Source of the DNA: Leptotrichia buccalis C-1013-b
GTDB taxonomy: Bacteria > Fusobacteriota > Fusobacteriia > Fusobacteriales > Leptotrichiaceae
Length of the DNA stretch: 64,000 nt
Assembly (NCBI RefSeq): GCF_000023905.1
Contig: NC_013192.1
Coordinates: 1,054,001 to 1,118,000 of the forward strand
Direction of reading: 5' to 3'
Below, piece after piece: positions 1 through 9,811 of the stretch. Under the pieces are notes generated by a model that saw only the letters and a list, made by a program, of their open reading frames with translations, made no database searches and had not been told where the DNA came from. Position numbers and translations under genes: made by a program. The first letter of the stretch is position 1. Each line of letters begins with the position of its first letter.

Positions 1-162
1 TTGTGCATTTAGGCTTTTTAATGTTTGTGCATTGATTGCTACACTTTCAAAGTATGTTTTCATTTGCCAGTAATCTGAAGTTGCACCTCCTCCAAGCATT
101 CCTGAAAATGAATTTATTGATATAACTGTCATTAATATTAAAAAGAATATTATTTTTTTCAT
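1..162 (-). CDS. VirB5/TrbJ-like secreted T4SS protein (N-terminal part only)
   Basis: Only the first 54 codons are inside the window; the gene continues past the left edge. The start is the ATG at 160-162, one base after the VirB4 stop, with a GGGAGG ribosome site inside the end of VirB4. The protein opens with MKKIIFFLILMTVIS and a short hydrophobic run, a typical signal peptide, followed by a Gly-rich stretch and a segment with Tyr-Trp-Gln. A signal-peptide protein directly after VirB4 is usually the minor pilin/adhesin VirB5 or TrbJ, which sits at the pilus tip or base in the periplasm. The family call rests mainly on position and signal peptide; too little is visible to be sure. Confidence 0.5.
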   Translation of the reverse strand, partial: MKKIIFFLILMTVISINSFSGMLGGGATSDYWQMKTYFESVAINAQTLKSLNAQ

Positions 163-163
163 T

Positions 164-2647
164 TTAGTTACCTCCCTGTATAATTTCTTTGCATCTTCTA
201 AATTCTTTGCTATTTTTGCCCAGCTTGTATTCTAACCATTTTAAATTTATTTCTTTTAAATCCTTTGTTTCAGCACATATTTCCTGTATTTTCATCTGAT
301 CTGTCGAACTTGCAGAACCTACATAAGCTAGTTCAATTTTACCTAAATCCATTTCAAATTCTCTTGATCCAAGATCACTTTTATAAAAATATTGTTTCTG
401 CATTTCCCCTCGTGCAACTTTTTCAATTTCTATTGAATTTAAGCCAAATTTTGAATAAAGGTCTTTCCAGTAATTCTGTGCCTGTGGAGAAGGGAGAAGT
501 ATTTTTGTCTTACATCCATCAACTATTGCAGGTGTTATTTCAGATTTTGCAATTTCATCAAGCGACTGTGTTGCAAAGATTATAAAGGCATTCAGTTTTG
601 CAAGGGTTCTAAGCCAGTCATTAAATTTAAGCCTGAAACTTTCGTTTTCCATTGCAAACCAAGCCTCATCAACTACGATTGCAGTTAAATAGTCCTTTGT
701 TAATTTTTCCACTTCTATTCTATGAAACAGATAGCTTAATATAGGAGCCGTCGCTTTTGGATCTTCTATTATTCTTCCCATTTCAAATACTTGCCAGTTT
801 GAATCTGAAAAATTATCCTCATTATTATCAAAATATTTTCCATATGAACCTGTATTTGTGTATGGCTCAAGTGCCTGCTGAATTTCCTTGTTCATAACTG
901 TAAATGCAAAATTTGTCATTGTTCTCCTGTTAGGCGGATCGTTTGAAAGAGTCGTAAGCGTTTCCCAGATTGTACTTTTCATATCAGGCGTTACAATTAC
1001 ATTTTCCTGCTGAAGAAGAGAAATTATCCAGTTGCTTGCAAATGCTCTTTCTGTTTCGATATGAATATTTGCAAGCGGTTGAAATGCCAAATCATTATCT
1101 CCGCCTTTTCCCAAGTCATAAAATTTTCCGCCCATACAGGCAGTCAAGACACGTATCGAACCACCTTTATCAAAAAAGAATACCTGGGCGTTTGGATATT
1201 TTTTTAGTTCAGCTGTTATCATACCTAGTAATACAGATTTTCCAGACCTTGTTGGACCTGCTATTAGCGTATGTGCCGCATCCTTTATATGAAGATTAAA
1301 GTAAAATATATCATTCAAATCTGTTTTAGTCATCATAAGCGGAACTCCTGTAATATTTTTCTTATCCCTAAAAAATTCATTTACTTCCTCTCCACGATAC
1401 AGCGATGAAGTAGGAAAAAGACAGCTTAAAAGCATTGAATTTATTGGATATTTTCTTATATTTGCCTTCACATTTCCCGGAATAGCCCCTAAATATGAGG
1501 GGAAAATATTGTACTTGTCAATCGAGCAAGTAAAATCCTGTTCATCAAATATTGTTACTATTTTAAGTGCATTGTCCTCAATCCTTTTTAAATCTTCATC
1601 AGCAAGTATTATGGTAAATGTGTAATAGCCATAATTTATTCCACCTTCCTTAAATTCATTTAAAGCCATTTTTGCCTCTTCTGTTTTTGCTAGTTCCAGC
1701 TCATCAATATTAAATGAAGGCTTTTTAGTTATGGCTTCCGTTATATACTGCCCAAAGTTCTTCTGCTTTCCCTGATGAAAAATAAAGAAGTTTTTTAACA
1801 TCTTTTTTGCTTCATTTGGTGAAAGAATAATATACCTTGCTGACATTCTAAATTCAAAGTCCAGACTTTCAAGTTTTTTTAAAACTCTTGACTCTATGTC
1901 ATCAGGAAATAAATTAATTGAGATTGTCCTTAAATGTTTTGCCTTAGTCAATCTTTGTATTTTTGTATCTTTTCCATTTTCAAAACTTGAATTTGATAAA
2001 TATTGATCAATTGGATATAGAGAAGATTTCGGCATTTTTTTCTTTTCAGGAAATTCAGCATTTACTGTGGAGTACATGTATGCCATAAGTTCGTCTCCTT
2101 GCAAAACTTCAATGCTTGTTGTAGCATATTTTAATAAAGCAATGAACGAGGCTACTTTTTGCCTGAATATTTTTAATTCCCTTTCTGCTTCTTCCGCCAT
2201 CTTTTCTTCTGAATCGTCTTCCTTTTTATTTGCTAGTAATGAATTTATCTTATTTTCAGCATCTTCTGCTATCAAATACGTCAATGTTATATAGTAATCA
2301 CATTTAAAATATTCTCCTTTTGAAAACAAATCTTTTCTTTCCTTTTCCATAAGAACTGTCGGAATAAAGTTATCGTTAATCTCTGTTTCAATATACCCTC
2401 TGGACTTTTTTCTCTGGACTTCATAATGTACGATAAAATTATCAGGAAGTTTCTTTATTGCGTTGTTATACTGTAATATTTTTAAGTTCACTTCTTCCTC
2501 AGTAAAAAAATCCAAGTCGTGATTTCTCACTTTGAGAGTTACTTGAAACCCCATATTTTTATTAACAAGAATAAAGTCATTGAGAAGGAAGTCCCAAGGG
2601 ATATGATAAATAAATGAATTTTTGTAGTTATTAAGTGTTTTCCCCAT
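164..2647 (-). CDS. virB4: VirB4/TrbE-type conjugation ATPase
   Basis: An 827-residue cytoplasmic ATPase that powers pilus assembly and substrate transfer in type IV secretion. The Walker A motif GPTRSGKS lies near residue 464 and the Walker B/DEAW motif (VVDEAWFAM) near residue 660, the normal layout for VirB4 with a poorly conserved N-terminal half and a C-terminal motor domain. The length is typical of the family. It begins one base after the preceding 216-residue gene and is followed one base later by the VirB5-like gene, so it is translated within a compact operon. No lesion is seen in the reading frame. Confidence 0.93.
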   Translation of the reverse strand: MGKTLNNYKNSFIYHIPWDFLLNDFILVNKNMGFQVTLKVRNHDLDFFTEEEVNLKILQYNNAIKKLPDNFIVHYEVQRKKSRGYIETEINDNFIPTVLMEKERKDLFSKGEYFKCDYYITLTYLIAEDAENKINSLLANKKEDDSEEKMAEEAERELKIFRQKVASFIALLKYATTSIEVLQGDELMAYMYSTVNAEFPEKKKMPKSSLYPIDQYLSNSSFENGKDTKIQRLTKAKHLRTISINLFPDDIESRVLKKLESLDFEFRMSARYIILSPNEAKKMLKNFFIFHQGKQKNFGQYITEAITKKPSFNIDELELAKTEEAKMALNEFKEGGINYGYYTFTIILADEDLKRIEDNALKIVTIFDEQDFTCSIDKYNIFPSYLGAIPGNVKANIRKYPINSMLLSCLFPTSSLYRGEEVNEFFRDKKNITGVPLMMTKTDLNDIFYFNLHIKDAAHTLIAGPTRSGKSVLLGMITAELKKYPNAQVFFFDKGGSIRVLTACMGGKFYDLGKGGDNDLAFQPLANIHIETERAFASNWIISLLQQENVIVTPDMKSTIWETLTTLSNDPPNRRTMTNFAFTVMNKEIQQALEPYTNTGSYGKYFDNNEDNFSDSNWQVFEMGRIIEDPKATAPILSYLFHRIEVEKLTKDYLTAIVVDEAWFAMENESFRLKFNDWLRTLAKLNAFIIFATQSLDEIAKSEITPAIVDGCKTKILLPSPQAQNYWKDLYSKFGLNSIEIEKVARGEMQKQYFYKSDLGSREFEMDLGKIELAYVGSASSTDQMKIQEICAETKDLKEINLKWLEYKLGKNSKEFRRCKEIIQGGN

Positions 2648-2648
2648 T

Positions 2649-3299
2649 CTATCTTTCCTTTTCTTTATTTTTATAATTTTTTTTATTCTGATTACCTTTA
2701 ATATTTTCTTTGATTTCTTCTCTTTTTAGAACTTTGCTTAAGATGTCTCCTCTATCTATTAATACGAATTTTTCTTCATTACTTTTAGATATTTTTGTTG
2801 TAAATAACACTTTATTTGCTGATAATTCTTTTTGTGCGGCTACAAAGTTTTTAAATTCTAGTCCTGTTTTTTCTCTGACTGATTTTGAGTCAAGGTATGC
2901 TAAGTTTCCTAAATTTTCTTTGTATGTATTGTAAATTAATTTTGCGTTATCTGATAACGTTGAAAGCTTTTCTCCCTTCACTTTTTCTGTTTCTTTTATT
3001 TTATTCGCTGCTTCTTCTAATTTTTTTTCATAGTTATCTTTAAATTCAAGTGATTTATCTTTATTGGTAAAATATTTTATTTTATGAGCTTCAAATATAG
3101 AACCATCATAATTTATTTTTTCTTCTGTTGAATGATGAAAAAATATCTTATTATCCTGTACTAATTCCTTAAATGCTTCATTAAACTTTTCTTCTTCTTT
3201 TATTCCTAGCTTTTCCATTATCTGATTTCTGCTTAATGTAGTGTATCCACCTTCATTTTTTGTTCTTTCTTCTAAAAAATTCATAATTTTTTCTTTCAT
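2649..3299 (-). CDS. Hypothetical protein inside the T4SS operon, possible winged-helix
   Basis: A 216-residue, highly charged soluble protein that I do not recognise. The first 60 residues (a helix, a 'TTLSRNQIMEKLGI' segment, then a helix) read like a winged-helix or replication-initiator fold. A second similar segment near residues 130-160 ('LDSKSVREKTGLEFKNFVAA') suggests a duplicated domain. The tail is Lys/Glu/Asn-rich. It lies between VirB3 and VirB4 and abuts VirB4. It could be an element-specific regulator or a T4SS accessory protein; the fold is inferred from pattern only. Confidence 0.55.
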   Translation of the reverse strand: MKEKIMNFLEERTKNEGGYTTLSRNQIMEKLGIKEEEKFNEAFKELVQDNKIFFHHSTEEKINYDGSIFEAHKIKYFTNKDKSLEFKDNYEKKLEEAANKIKETEKVKGEKLSTLSDNAKLIYNTYKENLGNLAYLDSKSVREKTGLEFKNFVAAQKELSANKVLFTTKISKSNEEKFVLIDRGDILSKVLKREEIKENIKGNQNKKNYKNKEKER

Positions 3300-3335
3300 T
3301 TCAATTATTTCCCTTTCAATATTTTTTCTTTTCGC

Positions 3336-3575
3336 TTAAGGATTTAAATATCTTTCAGTTTTATAATGCTCCATTATCAGTTCCAATGTCATTGAATCCC
3401 TTACTGACATAACTGCACACAGAATATATATTGTTCCTGCTGGTATAAAAATTATCCAATGCCTGAATATTAAAAATATGATTCCTGTGAATAACACTAG
3501 CGATATAAAAATTTTATATGGCAGTCCCATTATCATCTTTACATCCAGTAAAGACTTATAAACCTTCAGCTTCAT
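3336..3575 (-). CDS. virB3: VirB3/TrbD-like inner-membrane protein
   Basis: A 79-residue protein with two adjacent hydrophobic segments (about residues 22-55), preceded by a short basic N-terminus and followed by a charged tail. This is the size and topology of VirB3/TrbD, the small inner-membrane subunit that anchors VirB4. Its start overlaps the last 20 bases of the VirB11 gene, indicating translational coupling. The call rests on size, topology and place in the operon. Confidence 0.7.
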   Translation of the reverse strand: MKLKVYKSLLDVKMIMGLPYKIFISLVLFTGIIFLIFRHWIIFIPAGTIYILCAVMSVRDSMTLELIMEHYKTERYLNP

Positions 3576-4563
3576 ATCCTACCTCCTCAATTTCATATTC
3601 TTTTGTCTTTTTGTTAAAACCATTCACTTTGATTATCTTATTTACCTTTCTTACAGTTTTACCATTTTCAGTTATTCTTATGATATTTACAATTACATCT
3701 ACGGAACGCCCTATAAGTGGCTGTCTTGGATTCCTGTCAACTTCCATTAATAGTTCTTCCAGTCTTTCCAAAGTTTCTTCTGCACCATCCGAATGGACTG
3801 TTGTAAATCCTCCACTATGACCAGTATTCCAGTTTTTAAGTATCTCCTCAGCTTCTTCTCCATATCTAAGTTCTCCTTGAATAATTCTATCAGGTCTGTG
3901 TCTAAGTGCATCTTTTGATAATTCCAATGCAGAAACATCTTCAGTTACAAAAACTCTTAACACATTTTCCTTATCACAAATAATTTCTTCAACTTCTTCA
4001 ATAATGTATATTCTTTCAACAGTATTCCTAATTCTGTCAACTTGCTTTAAATAATCAACAAGAGCATTAGTAAATGTTGTCTTTCCTGTACCAGTTCCAC
4101 CCGATACAACTATATTCTTTTTACTTAAAATGGCTTCCGTAAGAAAATTTTTCTGAAATTCTGTAATTGAACCCATTGCTAAATAGTCATCAAGCGTAAA
4201 TATTTTTTTAGGTCTTTTCCTTATTGTAAATATTGGAATCCCTTTAGTAATTCCTTTTGCAGCTCCCTGAAATCTGTCAGAATTTGGCAAATTTCCAGAA
4301 AGTCTTGGATTTTTTTCAGAAATTATCTTTGAGTTGTATGAAGCCAATACTTGAATAATTTTATATCCTTCCATCTCATTCAGATATGTATTTGTCTTAT
4401 ACATTCCCCTTTCATATGATTCCACCCATACATATCCATCGGGATTTAGCATTATTTCAGTAATATCGTCATCTTCCATATATTCTTTCAGTGCTGACAA
4501 CCTTTCATTTACAAAATCTATCTGTGTTTGCTTTTGCAGTTCATATTTTTCACTTTCTGTCAT
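3556..4563 (-). CDS. virB11: VirB11/TrbB-type secretion ATPase
   Basis: A 335-residue hexameric traffic ATPase of the type II/IV secretion family that works at the cytoplasmic base of the channel. Walker A (SGGTGTGKTT) lies near residue 154. The Asp box/Walker B region contains 'IQGELRYGEEA', and the His box is 'GHSGGFTTVHSDG'; all are diagnostic. The length matches TrbB/VirB11. The start ATG overlaps the TGA stop of the coiled-coil gene upstream (ATGA), so the two are coupled. The frame is intact. Confidence 0.93.
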   Translation of the reverse strand: MTESEKYELQKQTQIDFVNERLSALKEYMEDDDITEIMLNPDGYVWVESYERGMYKTNTYLNEMEGYKIIQVLASYNSKIISEKNPRLSGNLPNSDRFQGAAKGITKGIPIFTIRKRPKKIFTLDDYLAMGSITEFQKNFLTEAILSKKNIVVSGGTGTGKTTFTNALVDYLKQVDRIRNTVERIYIIEEVEEIICDKENVLRVFVTEDVSALELSKDALRHRPDRIIQGELRYGEEAEEILKNWNTGHSGGFTTVHSDGAEETLERLEELLMEVDRNPRQPLIGRSVDVIVNIIRITENGKTVRKVNKIIKVNGFNKKTKEYEIEEVGYEAEGL

Positions 4564-4847
4564 AATACTTTAGCCAATTCCTTCATTTTTTTAGTAGCTT
4601 CATCATTACTTGGACTTTCAATTATGATTTTCAGAAGCTTGTTTTCTACACCTGATTTTTCTAAAATTTCTCTTAAGATAGCTGTATTTTCCTGTTCAAT
4701 TTTTTCAATTTCCTTTTGAGAATTAACTATTATTTTCTCCAGTTTGGCAATTTTTTCTTTATTTCTTTTTATTCTTTCAGTATAATTTTTTTCTCTAGCT
4801 TTTCTTCTTTTCTTTACTATTTCATCTGAACTGTTAATTGTCTCCAT
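4560..4847 (-). CDS. Small coiled-coil protein between VirD4 and VirB11
   Basis: A 95-residue Lys/Glu-rich protein predicted as one long coiled coil (residues about 10-60) with a C-terminal helical segment. The start chosen is the ATG at 4845-4847 because a GGGGGAT ribosome site precedes it; an upstream in-frame ATG at 4910 would overlap VirD4 by 50 bases. The stop overlaps the VirB11 start. I do not recognise the family. Its place beside the coupling protein would fit an adaptor or relaxosome-accessory role, but that is inference. Confidence 0.6.
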   Translation of the reverse strand: METINSSDEIVKKRRKAREKNYTERIKRNKEKIAKLEKIIVNSQKEIEKIEQENTAILREILEKSGVENKLLKIIIESPSNDEATKKMKELAKVL

Positions 4848-4860
4848 ATATCCCCCTATC

Positions 4861-6891
4861 CTATTTTTCTGATTTATACTTTTTTCTTGCCTTTTCAATA
4901 ATTTTTTCATATTTTATATCATCGTAAAAATCTTCTTCTTTCATCCTAAATGTATGCTCATATTCATACATCCCCTTCATTGCTTCAAATATTACATATC
5001 CATCTTTAAAAAATACTGGCTGGTGCTGCGTTCTTTTTAACAGTTCAGGATATTCGTAGTAATAGAGCTTATCTAATAATAAAGGTTTTTTATATCCCGT
5101 AATTACAACTGCTTTTCTGTCAGGCAGCAGTCTTATTTCTGAAGGACTTAATAAATCCTTTCCCTGCTCTGAAACATTTCCTCCCCCTTTTAGCCCAATA
5201 TTTCTACTTTTTACCCTGATTGTTTCTTTACCAAGTGTCTTTGAAATATAGTCAGGCGCAGCTTCATCGTTTGGTCTACCAAATACTTGAATTTGACATC
5301 CATTCAACACCTCTTTCCCCTGTTTATCGTATGTTGAATTTAACTGATCAAGTCCCTGAAATATTCCAACCATCTTTATTCCAAATCCTGCATAGTATCC
5401 CAAGCCTTTTACAAGAGGTTTCATCCTGCCATAAGCATTCAGTTCATCCATTAAAAATATTATGTTGAAATTTTTCTTGCTTAAACTTTCCATTAATAAA
5501 TTTGTCAGCTGAATATACATTATCCGTACTAATGGAGCTAATAAATCTATATCTTTTGGTTTTATTACAAAATATAAATCCACAGGCTTATCACTATTAA
5601 CCAAGTCCAATGCCCTAAAATCAGACTTTCCTATATTTTTTACGACCGAAGGAATTTCAAATACCTGTAATTTAGTCTTTGCTGTTGATGTGATAGACTT
5701 AAATGTATTTTCTCCTGTATTTTGTAATAAATATCCAAACTGTTTTGCAACAAAGGGGTGCAATCCTTTGTTTAATGCTTTAATTGATTCATCATCAGTA
5801 TATATTTTCCTAAGCCTTTCAACTGTTTTTTTCTTTAGAATAAAATCTTTTGACATTTCATCCTCGTATTCATCTTCTTCCATAGGCTTTCCAAGATATT
5901 TTGCAAACATTCTATACAAAGAATTTTCAGTATTAGTGATTATTGATATTACATCGTTTAGTGAAACTCTAACATCTGTTATATCAGGATCTTCTTCAGG
6001 ACGATTGCTTACTTCTCTGTAATGAACATAACCAGTTAAAGTAGAAATTGTATCTTTTGCACTGTCTCCCCAAAACGGATCCTTGCTCTCATCTTCCCCA
6101 ACAATCATTGTTCCAATTATTCTGCAATCTTCAATCTCATAATTTGTTCCATATCTTACTTCTGATAAAAAGTTATAGCTATTTGAAAGTTCACTCATTG
6201 GTTCAAATTTTAATATTCTATGTTTTAGTATCTTTGCTCTGTACCAACTTGTAAGTTCGTAATTTTCCTTTTTTATGTCAGAAATAAAAGTTGACCTTTT
6301 TTTTAATCCTGCAACAAGGCTTGGAATAATGTATCCTACACCCTTTCCTCCTCTTGTTGGCAAAAATAGGGCAATATGTATCATTGACGTATCATAAAGC
6401 AATTTTAATTTCCCTGATAAAGTTTTTACATATCCAATAACAAAACCATTTTCATTGCCGCTTAAAAAATCTACATCTGACGGTTTTTTCTTATTTTTCT
6501 TCAAATCATCATATGTTCCAAATTCAGCTTCTCCGTGTGATTTTAGTTTCTTTTTTTTCCAGTATGGCATTGTTAGAATAATTAATGATCCAACCAAAAG
6601 AGAGCATATACCTAACTGAAACTGTGAAGTTAATCTAGGAGTTTTTTTCATTATCATTTCCCAATTTCCAGATGGAAAATACATATACTGATTCTTTTTC
6701 CCAATAATTACTGGTTTTATTAATCTACGTATTTTTGCAAAAGTTGCATAGTTATTAACTTTTTCCAGTTCTTCCATATAGTTTGTTGATATTACCATTA
6801 AACCTGTTATATTTACCAAAATGAACATTATTATTGAAAAAATCCATTTTACAGGCTTCGTATTTTTAAGCGGCTTGTATTTTTTATCCAT
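4861..6891 (-). CDS. virD4: VirD4/TraG-type coupling protein
   Basis: A 676-residue inner-membrane ATPase that docks the relaxase-DNA complex to the secretion channel. Two N-terminal membrane segments (about residues 14-35 and 90-108) are followed by the Walker A variant PTRGGKGVG near residue 180, characteristic of the VirD4/TraG family, and a Walker B region 'IIFLMDELNAYG' near residue 484. The C-terminal part contains the usual 'GYKKPLLLDKLYYYEYPE'-type tail. It starts two bases after the VirB10 stop. No disruption is seen. Confidence 0.95.
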   Translation of the reverse strand: MDKKYKPLKNTKPVKWIFSIIMFILVNITGLMVISTNYMEELEKVNNYATFAKIRRLIKPVIIGKKNQYMYFPSGNWEMIMKKTPRLTSQFQLGICSLLVGSLIILTMPYWKKKKLKSHGEAEFGTYDDLKKNKKKPSDVDFLSGNENGFVIGYVKTLSGKLKLLYDTSMIHIALFLPTRGGKGVGYIIPSLVAGLKKRSTFISDIKKENYELTSWYRAKILKHRILKFEPMSELSNSYNFLSEVRYGTNYEIEDCRIIGTMIVGEDESKDPFWGDSAKDTISTLTGYVHYREVSNRPEEDPDITDVRVSLNDVISIITNTENSLYRMFAKYLGKPMEEDEYEDEMSKDFILKKKTVERLRKIYTDDESIKALNKGLHPFVAKQFGYLLQNTGENTFKSITSTAKTKLQVFEIPSVVKNIGKSDFRALDLVNSDKPVDLYFVIKPKDIDLLAPLVRIMYIQLTNLLMESLSKKNFNIIFLMDELNAYGRMKPLVKGLGYYAGFGIKMVGIFQGLDQLNSTYDKQGKEVLNGCQIQVFGRPNDEAAPDYISKTLGKETIRVKSRNIGLKGGGNVSEQGKDLLSPSEIRLLPDRKAVVITGYKKPLLLDKLYYYEYPELLKRTQHQPVFFKDGYVIFEAMKGMYEYEHTFRMKEEDFYDDIKYEKIIEKARKKYKSEK

Positions 6892-6893
6892 AA

Positions 6894-8243
6894 TTATTTC
6901 CTATATGGAGATAAAATTATATCCTTGCTTACAAAGATATTAAATTTTTTACCTCTCTTTATTTCAATTGTAGGCTGTCTGTTTAAATCTTTTTCAATGA
7001 TTCTTTCACCGATACTTCTAATATTCTGTGCAGCATCTGAAACACCTGTACCAATATTCACTCTTGACCTGCTTCCAGTCTCAATATTTACATTTAGACC
7101 TTCAAGTGATCCTGAAGCTATATTTATAGCAGAGGATAGTAACACACTTCTCATAAGTTTCCAGAAATGGTTGTTAGTTTTTCCTTTCAATCCTGCATTA
7201 CCTAACAAATCAACTCCCTGCATATTATCAAGCACAAGTGTTGAGCCATTTGGAAATACTAGTCTTTGCCATATCAATAAAACTCTATTCTGTCCATACG
7301 TTATACTGCTATCATATTTCCCAATTATTTTTGTACCCATAGGAATCAAAATATTTTTTCCAGTACGGTAGTCATAGACATTTTCTCTAACTTGAGCAAT
7401 CACATCTCCCGGTAAATCAGAATTAATTGCTGTTACAAGAACGGCTGGAATAAAGCTCCCTGTCTTTAACTCATATTTCCCTATTGCAGGATTTTTTAAA
7501 TTAGTCGAATAGAAGCTGTCCTGTTTTTGTTTCAGGAATAAGGACTTTGACTTTTGTTTATTCTGATCTGTGTCATTTTCATTTTGCTGTTGTGTATTTT
7601 GTGAAGCTGGTTGCTGTTCCTGATATTGTTCTGGTACTTGTGGAGTTTGTGTTGAAACTCCTTTATCAAATCCTATTGAGGATTTTCTCCATTCCTTATA
7701 TTTCTCTGAAGGAGCTACAGAAGTAGCTGAAGTATTAGTATTTTCATTTTCAGAAACATTAGAAAATGATGGAGGAGAAGTTGAAGCTCCATAACTTGAA
7801 TCAAAATTATCGTTATTGTAATCTGAACCTAATTGAGAATCATATTGTGATAAGTTTGGCGTTCCCGTTTTATCAGATGCTGTATTTATATTTTCTGTTC
7901 CAGACTGTGCTATGGTTTCAGAAACTTGAGGATTTTTATTTGCCTGAGTATTTACGGCATCATTTATATCCAGTTCCGTTCCTGTCGATATTGAATCTAC
8001 TTTTTCCTGTTCATTTGACTTCATATTTTTTTTTACCTGATTTGCAAAATATATGCTTGCAAAAATTAAGCCTGAAATTATACAAATTAGAATAATGACT
8101 TTTTTCTTATCAAAAAATTCTTCTATTGTTATTTTTGAATTTTTTATTGTTCCGTTTCCTTCATCTTCAAGCGATATTTCCTCTTCCTTCTGCTCCGTAA
8201 AATCGTCTTCAGAAGTTTCAAAATAGTCATTTTTATTTATCAA
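6894..8243 (-). CDS. virB10: VirB10/TrbI-like channel scaffold
   Basis: A 449-residue protein with a short acidic cytoplasmic head, one membrane helix (about residues 48-67), a long low-complexity Asn/Gln/Ser/Thr-rich periplasmic linker (about 80-235) and a C-terminal VirB10 domain. The C-terminal domain has the usual features 'GSFIPAVLVTAINSDLPG' and 'IPMGTKIIGKYDSS'. VirB10 spans both membranes and gates the channel. It lies between VirB9 and VirD4 with 2-17-base gaps. The linker is long but ordinary for this family. Confidence 0.93.
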   Translation of the reverse strand: MINKNDYFETSEDDFTEQKEEEISLEDEGNGTIKNSKITIEEFFDKKKVIILICIISGLIFASIYFANQVKKNMKSNEQEKVDSISTGTELDINDAVNTQANKNPQVSETIAQSGTENINTASDKTGTPNLSQYDSQLGSDYNNDNFDSSYGASTSPPSFSNVSENENTNTSATSVAPSEKYKEWRKSSIGFDKGVSTQTPQVPEQYQEQQPASQNTQQQNENDTDQNKQKSKSLFLKQKQDSFYSTNLKNPAIGKYELKTGSFIPAVLVTAINSDLPGDVIAQVRENVYDYRTGKNILIPMGTKIIGKYDSSITYGQNRVLLIWQRLVFPNGSTLVLDNMQGVDLLGNAGLKGKTNNHFWKLMRSVLLSSAINIASGSLEGLNVNIETGSRSRVNIGTGVSDAAQNIRSIGERIIEKDLNRQPTIEIKRGKKFNIFVSKDIILSPYRK

Positions 8244-8259
8244 TTAAAACACCCCCTTT

Positions 8260-9084
8260 TTATTTTTTTCGGTTATATATTTTTAATGTTTTTTTCCCAA
8301 GTGTCATGTGTATTTCCTTTACAACACTATTAATCATAACGTTACGCCCCTCAATTTTCGTGTTAACTAAAGACAGTTGATTATCTAACCCTTTAACATA
8401 AAAAGCTGGCATTTCTTGTAAATTTGCCTTCAACACTATAAACGTTTTTTTTCCATTATCAAATACCTGAACTGGTGAAAGTTTAGAATTTTTGTTCCAA
8501 AAATATCTATAATTAAGCTTCATCAAGTCCGTTGTACCAATAGCTTCTGAATTATCTTCATACTCATTCATCAATATTTTTCTTTCATTTGGATATTGCC
8601 ATTCCACTAAAGGATTGTATTCTCCATTTTTAGATTCAATATTAATAAAATAACTGTGTTTATCCGTTACTATATTTATATTAGTCTTGATATCTTCTTC
8701 AAGTGGTTTTATGTATATGTATGTTCTATTTTCTTTTCCACCTACAGCTTCTTCAATCATCCAGCGTTCTGTATCTCCACCAGCCTTAAATATTACTTTT
8801 TCATTTGGAGCTAGCCTTAAAGTTGTTAAATAGTCTGGTTTAGAATAAACTTCATATATACTGTTTTCAGAATAATTGAATACAACAGATGTCTTTTTTA
8901 TCGCCTCTTTCTTCCCACTTAATATTCCATCATCATCAAACAGCCTTTGATTATTTTTTACTGTATCTACTGTAATATCATTTTTTGCATTTCCATCATT
9001 TGCAAAAATATTCGCTGATATCAATGTCAAAAACAATATTGAGAGTATTCTTTTATTAATTTTCTTTAACTTGTTCCCTGTCAT
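8260..9084 (-). CDS. virB9: VirB9/TrbG-like outer-membrane channel protein
   Basis: A 274-residue exported protein. Residues 1-29 form a signal peptide ending near ANA/FAND. The rest is beta-rich, with the VirB9 features of an N-terminal 'YSENSIYEVYSKPDYLTTLRLAPNE' region and the 'NYRYFWNKN' segment that precedes the C-terminal VirB7/VirB10-binding part. VirB9 forms the outer-membrane core complex with VirB10. The genes before and after are VirB8 and VirB10, the canonical order. Confidence 0.88.
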   Translation of the reverse strand: MTGNKLKKINKRILSILFLTLISANIFANDGNAKNDITVDTVKNNQRLFDDDGILSGKKEAIKKTSVVFNYSENSIYEVYSKPDYLTTLRLAPNEKVIFKAGGDTERWMIEEAVGGKENRTYIYIKPLEEDIKTNINIVTDKHSYFINIESKNGEYNPLVEWQYPNERKILMNEYEDNSEAIGTTDLMKLNYRYFWNKNSKLSPVQVFDNGKKTFIVLKANLQEMPAFYVKGLDNQLSLVNTKIEGRNVMINSVVKEIHMTLGKKTLKIYNRKK

Positions 9085-9102
9085 ATATCTCCCTCGTTTT
9101 TT

Positions 9103-9809
9103 CTAATTATTTTCCCTTGAAATTGTAAAATCCTTTATTATGATTCCCAATGGATTTTTAGCTACCAGTTCCTCATTTTTTTCGTTCACATAGTCCACAG
9201 TAAATACTCCAAGATAACTTGTATTTTGTATTTCCATTCCTGTTTCAGAAAACTGTTTTTCCTTCCATCTAACTTGATAAGTGTTTGAAGTATTTGTAAG
9301 TTTATTTGCTGAAACTATATTTACATTGGTTGTAATTTTGTCCGCAAGCATTTGTATTGTTCCTGTTTCCTGAATTACTGCATCCAGTTTTTTTTGTGAA
9401 TTTTGTGTTAAGAAAAAGGCATTTTCCTTTAATTTATTATCATAATACGTCGTATCTTTCGGAAGAGTTCTTATATCCAAAATAAATTTTGATATGAAAT
9501 ATTTTGTTTCTTTCTCCCAACCTTCAAATTCGATTTTGTCAATACATTTACTTCCATTGGAGCTCCTGTAGTTTTATCAACTTGAACAAGAAATACTTTT
9601 ATATTTGTTCTTATAGCGAAATATGCCAGTGCCAAACATAAGACAAGAGCAACAATTACACTTATTCCTAAAATCCTTTTTAACTTTGCATTTGTTTCTG
9701 CGAGTTCAAACAAAGTCTCGGCTCTTTTTTCAAAACTTGTCTTTTCCCTTTTGGCATCAGTTCTTAATTTAAAAATATCTCTTTTCCTGTTTATTCTTTT
9801 TAAATCCAA
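9103..9809 (-). pseudogene. virB8: VirB8/TrbF-like gene split by a one-base frameshift
   Basis: Two overlapping frames together make one VirB8/TrbF protein of about 235 residues. The first frame (from 9809) gives a cytoplasmic head, a membrane helix near residues 46-68 and '...FLVQVDKTTGAPMEVNVL', typical of the VirB8 junction. The second frame (to 9103) continues with 'EKETKYFISKFILDIRTLP', typical of the family core. The join falls near 9540: restoring one base so that the codons read GTA ATT GAC there would fuse the two into VNVIDKIEFEGWEKE. VirB8 is an inner-membrane nucleation factor for the channel. Either a real inactivating deletion or a sequencing error is possible; the short second frame has its own ATG but would lack the membrane anchor. 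Confidence 0.8.
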
Positions 9810-9811
9810 GT

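Noticed and set aside
3518-3820. A 100-codon plus-strand frame overlapping the VirB11 gene
   Set aside because: It is the antisense shadow of VirB11, with low-complexity content and no ribosome site.
9103-9480. Treating the second half of VirB8 as an independent small gene
   Set aside because: Its ATG is internal to the family core, it has no ribosome site and the upstream frame supplies the missing membrane anchor and head.
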